Below are positions 5,083 to 8,050 of a stretch of 8,050 nt of DNA, piece after piece (the first letter of the stretch is position 1; every line of letters starts with the position of its first letter). The notes under the pieces were generated by a model. That model did not search any database. It was not told the DNA's origin and saw only the letters and a list, made by a program, of their open reading frames with translations. A program made the translations under genes and the position numbers. The stretch lies in assembly GCA_046482845.1 (NCBI GenBank), contig JAWOEJ010000066.1, forward strand, positions 1 to 8,050. The letters run 5' to 3'. The DNA is from DATFJZ01 sp046482845. GTDB taxonomy: Bacteria; Desulfobacterota; Desulfobacteria; Desulfobacterales; Desulfobacteraceae.

Positions 5083-7088
5083 AGGTCTTTCTTTGTTTGA
5101 TTTGATATTTGCACCCCCCCGGCTTCTATGAGCTGATCAGGCATTACAATAGAACCATATTTTTCTTTTAAGGAATTAAGCCCTGCTTTCTGCTCTTCAT
5201 AGATTTCAAAGATTTTCCGGGGACAGTTGTCTTCTTTGTTGTACGCATCAGTTTGCAGATCGATGCGTGCAATAATGTTATCAATATACAAAGAGAACTG
5301 TTTTTTGTAGAGATCTTCGGCATACGCTTTACCAATAGTCTCATTAAAAACAGTTTTCAGGTCTTCATACAGGGGCAGATATCCAATTGGTGTATTGATA
5401 GCTTTAAGATCTCCATGGGCAAGACGTTCCAGCCAGGTCAGCCATGGAAGAACATCTTTTTTTTCACCAATCAGTCTCGTGTCACCGGGATCACCACCGC
5501 GGGCAGCTTGAGTAAGGAAATAATTGAGACCGGCCATAACCGGTTTTACTTTAATTTTATCACTGTTATAAAATTTGAATTGCGCATCCATGTAATCGGT
5601 GAGTGAGCCGGGCACGAATGGTGCGTTGGCCCAGGGTTGACGTCTGACACCAACAGCGCCAACTTCAGTTGCTGTCGCTGCTGAAAGAATCGACGCACCA
5701 ATAACAACACCCTGATCAGGAGTCTTTGCCGCCCATACAGGTGGATTGGTATCGCTGTCACGGCCGGAATAGGTTATAACCCTCAACGGTACACCAGCAG
5801 GGTCAACACCAAGTTTTTTGTTGTAATTTTCAATATCGGCGCAGCTTAATGTGCAGCGTGAATTGGGATGAGAACAGGGAACCGGGGTTCCATCAAGATA
5901 TTTTTTATCGGGAGTCCATTTGCCGAGAAAATTTCTTCCTTTTGCCGGCGCAGGGTCACCATCACCTTCCCAACGCGGCGTACCATCTTCTTCAATTAAT
6001 ATATTGGAGAAGATAACCTCAGATTTTATATCTCCGCAAAGGCATTTCATAAGATGCGGATCACCTTTACGGTTCACATCTCTGAGAATACCAAAAATAC
6101 CAATTTCCGGATTTACCCCGCGGATAGTACCATCTTTTTCAATCCACATCTGGGCAAGATCATCACCGATGAAATCTGTTCCAGCCATGGCAGTTGTTGT
6201 TTTCCCGCATCCTGAGGGGGCAGCACCGGCAAAAAAAGTTTTACGGCCGCCAGGACCTGTAAGTCCGGTGATAAACATATGTTCAGAAAGCTCCTCTTCC
6301 ACACGGCAGTAAGTACTGTGATCAATATGGAAGCGATGGTTTCCTTTTTTCAAAAGAAGAGTGTTTCCTGCATAGGTGCAGAACATTGAATAGGTGGTCT
6401 GCCAGCTTCTATCCATATAGATGCGCGCTTTGGGGATATCCTCACTTTTAAAGCGGCCGTAACTGTGACAATTAGTAAAGAAAACACCAGCACGTTCAAC
6501 TTCTTTATCAAAATCATTAAATGCATTTGGATACAGAATATTCCCGGAATGCACAACATAATAGGAGTCAGTGATCATAATGGCGGGAATGGAGGCCCTG
6601 GCACCGACAGGACCCCGGTTCCAGATGGAAACTATCATGGTTTTACCTGCCATAATACCGGTCATATGTGCTTTGATATAGGCATGGGATTCAGAACGTT
6701 CTTCTTTTAAAGCCAGACTTGAAATATCCTCACCTTTGTTGTAAATGTAACAGGTCTGTTTAACGAGACGGGCCTGATCCTCAGGAAGATCAAAATGGCA
6801 GGTGTGCCCCTGTGATTTTACCGGAAACTCTTCATTGTTTTCAATCGCCCTGGCACGTGTTGTTTGTAAATCTTCTTCAGATCCGGAATTAAACCAAATA
6901 GTGTCCGGGTTCATGAGCATTGCTGCGTTAGCTGTTTTTAACAAGGCCTCCTGATTTTTAATCGTGGAAATTTTGGCAAGATTATCTGGGTTGCATTTTT
7001 TTTTAAAAACGGTGTAAGCCTCTTCAACGGTTTTCAGCCCGCCGAGATCGGAAAGGATGTCAATCCCTTTCTTTAATTCTAGTGTCAT
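5055..7088 (-). CDS. pckG: Phosphoenolpyruvate carboxykinase (GTP), divergent bacterial type
   Basis: 677-residue cytoplasmic enzyme converting oxaloacetate and GTP to PEP, GDP and CO2, the entry step of gluconeogenesis. Residue numbers count from the longer ATG at 7097. The substrate region shows RGPVGARASIPAIMITDSYY (161-180). The P-loop is APSGCGKTTTAM (293-304), which keeps the active-site cysteine C297 of GTP enzymes but reads SGCGKTTT where they usually have SACGKTN. The metal-binding kinase-2 motif is IGDD (310-313), and TYSGRDSDTNPPVW (442-455) replaces the usual IFGGRRP-type segment. It is longer than common GTP-PEPCKs (about 600-620). AGGAG (7103-7099) lies only 1 nt from the ATG at 7097 but 10 nt from the in-frame ATG at 7088, so 7088 is preferred. 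A leader with a terminator precedes it. It converges on pruA with a 28-bp overlap. Family firm; GTP preference inferred. Confidence 0.92.
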   Translation of the reverse strand: MTLELKKGIDILSDLGGLKTVEEAYTVFKKKCNPDNLAKISTIKNQEALLKTANAAMLMNPDTIWFNSGSEEDLQTTRARAIENNEEFPVKSQGHTCHFDLPEDQARLVKQTCYIYNKGEDISSLALKEERSESHAYIKAHMTGIMAGKTMIVSIWNRGPVGARASIPAIMITDSYYVVHSGNILYPNAFNDFDKEVERAGVFFTNCHSYGRFKSEDIPKARIYMDRSWQTTYSMFCTYAGNTLLLKKGNHRFHIDHSTYCRVEEELSEHMFITGLTGPGGRKTFFAGAAPSGCGKTTTAMAGTDFIGDDLAQMWIEKDGTIRGVNPEIGIFGILRDVNRKGDPHLMKCLCGDIKSEVIFSNILIEEDGTPRWEGDGDPAPAKGRNFLGKWTPDKKYLDGTPVPCSHPNSRCTLSCADIENYNKKLGVDPAGVPLRVITYSGRDSDTNPPVWAAKTPDQGVVIGASILSAATATEVGAVGVRRQPWANAPFVPGSLTDYMDAQFKFYNSDKIKVKPVMAGLNYFLTQAARGGDPGDTRLIGEKKDVLPWLTWLERLAHGDLKAINTPIGYLPLYEDLKTVFNETIGKAYAEDLYKKQFSLYIDNIIARIDLQTDAYNKEDNCPRKIFEIYEEQKAGLNSLKEKYGSIVMPDQLIEAGGVQISNQTKKDLQSSLSING

Positions 7089-7152
7089 GTCATACATACT
7101 CCTGGAAAAAGTGACGTGAATTGGTTAAGCTATGGAATTTGAATTTCTGAGC

Positions 7153-7198
7153 AAAAAAAAAGACCAGCGGACTATCCTCAAAAAGGACTTTCCCCTGG
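7153..7198 (-). terminator. Intrinsic terminator in the pckG leader (attenuator candidate)
   Basis: On the minus strand a hairpin formed by CCAG/CTGG (outer) and TCCT/AGGA (inner), with a GGA/TCC helix between (7164-7198), is followed by UC and nine consecutive U (7161-7153). It lies downstream of a good promoter and about 65 nt before the pckG start, with no gene in between. That position fits an attenuator, or the end of a short independent RNA. Confidence 0.75.
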
Positions 7199-7326
7199 CC
7201 GCACGGAAACTTTATTCCGTATGAACCTGATTACCCAAGAGACATATCTGCCGATTTATCAGGTTGATTTGCATGAAAACAGATTACAATAATACTTTCT
7301 CAGCCAGAAAACCATCTCATTGAAAC
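7153..7326 (-). ncRNA. Structured 5' leader RNA of pckG (riboswitch-like or small RNA)
   Basis: About 175 nt from the predicted start near 7326 to the U tract. In transcript order there is an 8-bp perfect helix, AACCTGAT (7265-7258) with ATCAGGTT (7231-7224), enclosing a 26-nt loop with a small AGA/TCT hairpin. A 6-bp perfect hairpin ACGGAA/TTCCGT (7220-7203) and then the terminator (7198-7153) follow. TCTGGCTG (7308-7301) could pair over 8 bp, with two G-U pairs, with CGGCCAGG (7201-7194) in the terminator's 5' arm and so act as an antiterminator. No class such as glycine, c-di-GMP, ZTP, guanidine or T-box was recognised. A terminated small RNA is the alternative reading. Confidence 0.55.
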
Positions 7327-7332
7327 AAGGAA

Positions 7333-7360
7333 ATTATACTATTTCCCGTGAGTATGGCAA
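7333..7360 (-). promoter_or_regulatory. Strong sigma70-type promoter for the pckG leader
   Basis: On the minus strand TTGCCA (7360-7355; five of six consensus bases) and a perfect TATAAT (7338-7333) are spaced by 16 nt. The predicted start near 7326 gives a leader of roughly 240 nt before pckG. It is the best promoter match in the window. Confidence 0.6.
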
Positions 7361-7585
7361 GGGTAAAATACAATTTAGGGATTGCCTCTGGTTTTTTGTT
7401 CATTGTGTGAGCCTGGAATTCAGGGGGGTGATTTTAAAATAGATTCACAAACGATGCGGATTCTGGTATACATTTCAGGTACAGGTTCAGGGTATACCCG
7501 GTGCAGAACAGGTCTGTCCTGGTTTTTTAAGGGGTGGCCGTGACCGTGGTGTTTACGGTCGCCTGTAAATTTCAACACTACATTT
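7361..7585. other. Non-coding spacer with three inverted repeats
   Basis: No gene was found. Three inverted repeats lie within 100 bp: GGTATAC/GTATACC (7465-7471, 7492-7498); a plus-strand hairpin CAGAACAG/CTGTCCTG (7504-7521) with one mismatch, followed by six T (7523-7528), terminator-like; and GACCGT/ACGGTC (7542-7547, 7555-7560). The terminator-like hairpin has no gene upstream on the plus strand to end. Their role is unknown. Confidence 0.5.
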
Positions 7586-7837
7586 TAAAACTCGGTTATC
7601 AAGTTTTTATGGAATGGCCGATTTAGAGCCCCCAGCGGTTGCCTGTCAGGAACATTGAGAACCTAAGGAGATCAGACTTTTTCCCTGCCAGGCGTTGCGA
7701 CAATCAAGCTGTTTGAGGACCAGTGGCCGCAGTTCTTGATTTTTAGCCTGGCAGGGAAAAAGTCCTCCGTCGCTCTCGTTTCTGACAGGCAACCGCTGGG
7801 GGCGCCGGTATTCAAAAAACTTGATGATCGAGTTTTA
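7586..7837. repeat. 252-bp nested palindromic element (MITE-like or structural repeat)
   Basis: The ends form an inverted repeat (7586-7608 with 7815-7837) matching at 21 of 23 positions. The next arms, 7628-7653 and 7778-7803, match at 25 of 26. The inner arms, 7675-7693 and 7746-7764, match at all 19. The 52-bp centre (7694-7745) carries a further weak pairing, atcaag with cttgat. The whole could fold as one long hairpin in DNA or RNA on either strand. It has no ORF with a start and no visible transposase. It could be a miniature inverted-repeat transposable element moved by a transposase elsewhere, or a REP/BIME-type chromosomal repeat. A diagnostic target-site duplication was not found. 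Confidence 0.75.
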
Positions 7838-7912
7838 GGGATCTTCTAAAAAATAATCCACGCATCTTGCTTGTCTTTTTGCCCCTCTCCTGCGTTGCGC
7901 CAATGGAACATA
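7838..7912. other. Spacer with a degenerate echo of the palindromic element
   Basis: gcgttgcgccaat (7892-7904) resembles gcgttgcgacaat in the element (7692-7704), and both are preceded by a cttttt...ccc stretch. The flavoprotein gene ends at 7913, so this is its 3' flank. No clear terminator for that gene was seen unless the 252-bp palindrome itself serves. Confidence 0.35.
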
Positions 7913-8050
7913 TTAAAAGCGTGACATGAGAATCCCGGGCAGGCTGTATTGTTTGATTTTTTTAAGCGTATAGGGCCGGCCCAGGGCAATGGAGCGGGCG
8001 GCAAGAATCCCGCTTTTTACGGCCGGGCCTATACCTTCTCCCATATCCCT
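7913..8050 (-). CDS. FAD-dependent oxidoreductase, geranylgeranyl-reductase-like (C-terminal end only)
   Basis: The last 45 codons of a gene entering from the right edge, in frame from 8050 and ending in TAA at 7915-7913. The peptide begins RDMGEGIGPAVKSGILAARS and ends LPGILMSRF. The GEGIGPAVKSGILAA pattern is that of the FAD-binding C-terminal part of geranylgeranyl-reductase-family flavoproteins, which hydrogenate isoprenoid chains or act on related substrates. The N-terminal dinucleotide-binding fold lies outside the window, so the substrate cannot be judged. It is on the same strand as pckG but about 825 bp upstream of it, with a separate promoter in between, so it is probably a separate unit. 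Confidence 0.6.
   Translation of the reverse strand, partial: RDMGEGIGPAVKSGILAARSIALGRPYTLKKIKQYSLPGILMSRF

Noticed and set aside
5920..6312. 130-codon plus-strand ORF opposite pckG
   Set aside because: Shadow frame of pckG; the minus-strand product carries all PEPCK motifs.
7164..7198. GGGGAAAGUCC as an RNase P RNA signature
   Set aside because: The resemblance covers only about ten bases; the other conserved regions and the length of RNase P RNA are absent, and the segment is the 5' arm of a terminator hairpin.
7454..7543. 29-codon plus-strand ORF starting ATGCGGATT
   Set aside because: No ribosome binding site, overlaps three inverted repeats, and the peptide has no recognisable features.
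7667..7849. Open plus-strand frame through the palindromic element
   Set aside because: It has no start codon with a ribosome binding site, and its openness follows from the palindrome's composition.

Overview
The window looks like a piece of a mesophilic sulfate-reducer-type chromosome, most likely Desulfobacterota (Desulfobacterales-like). The reasons are the gene mix: a stand-alone FmdE-family protein, a GTP-type PEP carboxykinase, a group-1 P5C dehydrogenase and the end of a geranylgeranyl-reductase-like flavoprotein, together with moderate GC and AT-rich spacers holding repeats. This placement is inference from protein families and not a database result.

Layout. Positions 1-1911 carry two minus-strand genes that probably share a transcript: an FmdE-like zinc-ribbon protein (1309-1911), then a DUF21/CBS membrane protein (88-1260). 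The DUF21 gene is damaged at its 3' end: at least 139 bp of its own CBS-coding region (383-521) is repeated exactly at 1-139, after a 45-bp insert and out of frame. A perfect 19-bp tandem duplication (1282-1319) covers the stop codon of the FmdE gene. The gap 1912-2287 holds a possible remnant of a repeat family and one doubtful 20-codon ORF. A LysR-type regulator (2288-3184, minus) is divergent from a P5C dehydrogenase gene, pruA (3448-5082, plus). The spacer between them has an upstream dyad, a plausible promoter and a structured leader just before the pruA ribosome binding site. The GTP-dependent PEP carboxykinase gene pckG (5055-7088, minus) converges on pruA and the two coding ends overlap by 28 bp.

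The region 7089-7912 has no convincing gene but is rich in signals. On the pckG side there is a good sigma70-type promoter (7333-7360), two perfect hairpins and an intrinsic terminator with a nine-U tail (7153-7198), all before the pckG start. This is the arrangement of a transcription attenuator or riboswitch, and no known class was recognised. Further out are several inverted repeats and a 252-bp nested palindromic element (7586-7837) with diverged terminal repeats, which resembles a non-coding mobile or structural repeat. At the right edge is the C-terminal end of a flavoprotein (7913-8050, minus).

How the genes fit together: PruA converts glutamate semialdehyde (P5C) to glutamate, feeding amino-acid carbon into central metabolism. 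PckG draws oxaloacetate off to PEP for gluconeogenesis. The LysR protein is the natural candidate regulator of pruA. The most interesting candidate systems are the pckG leader with its terminator, the nested palindrome family, and the partial self-duplication of the DUF21/CBS gene.
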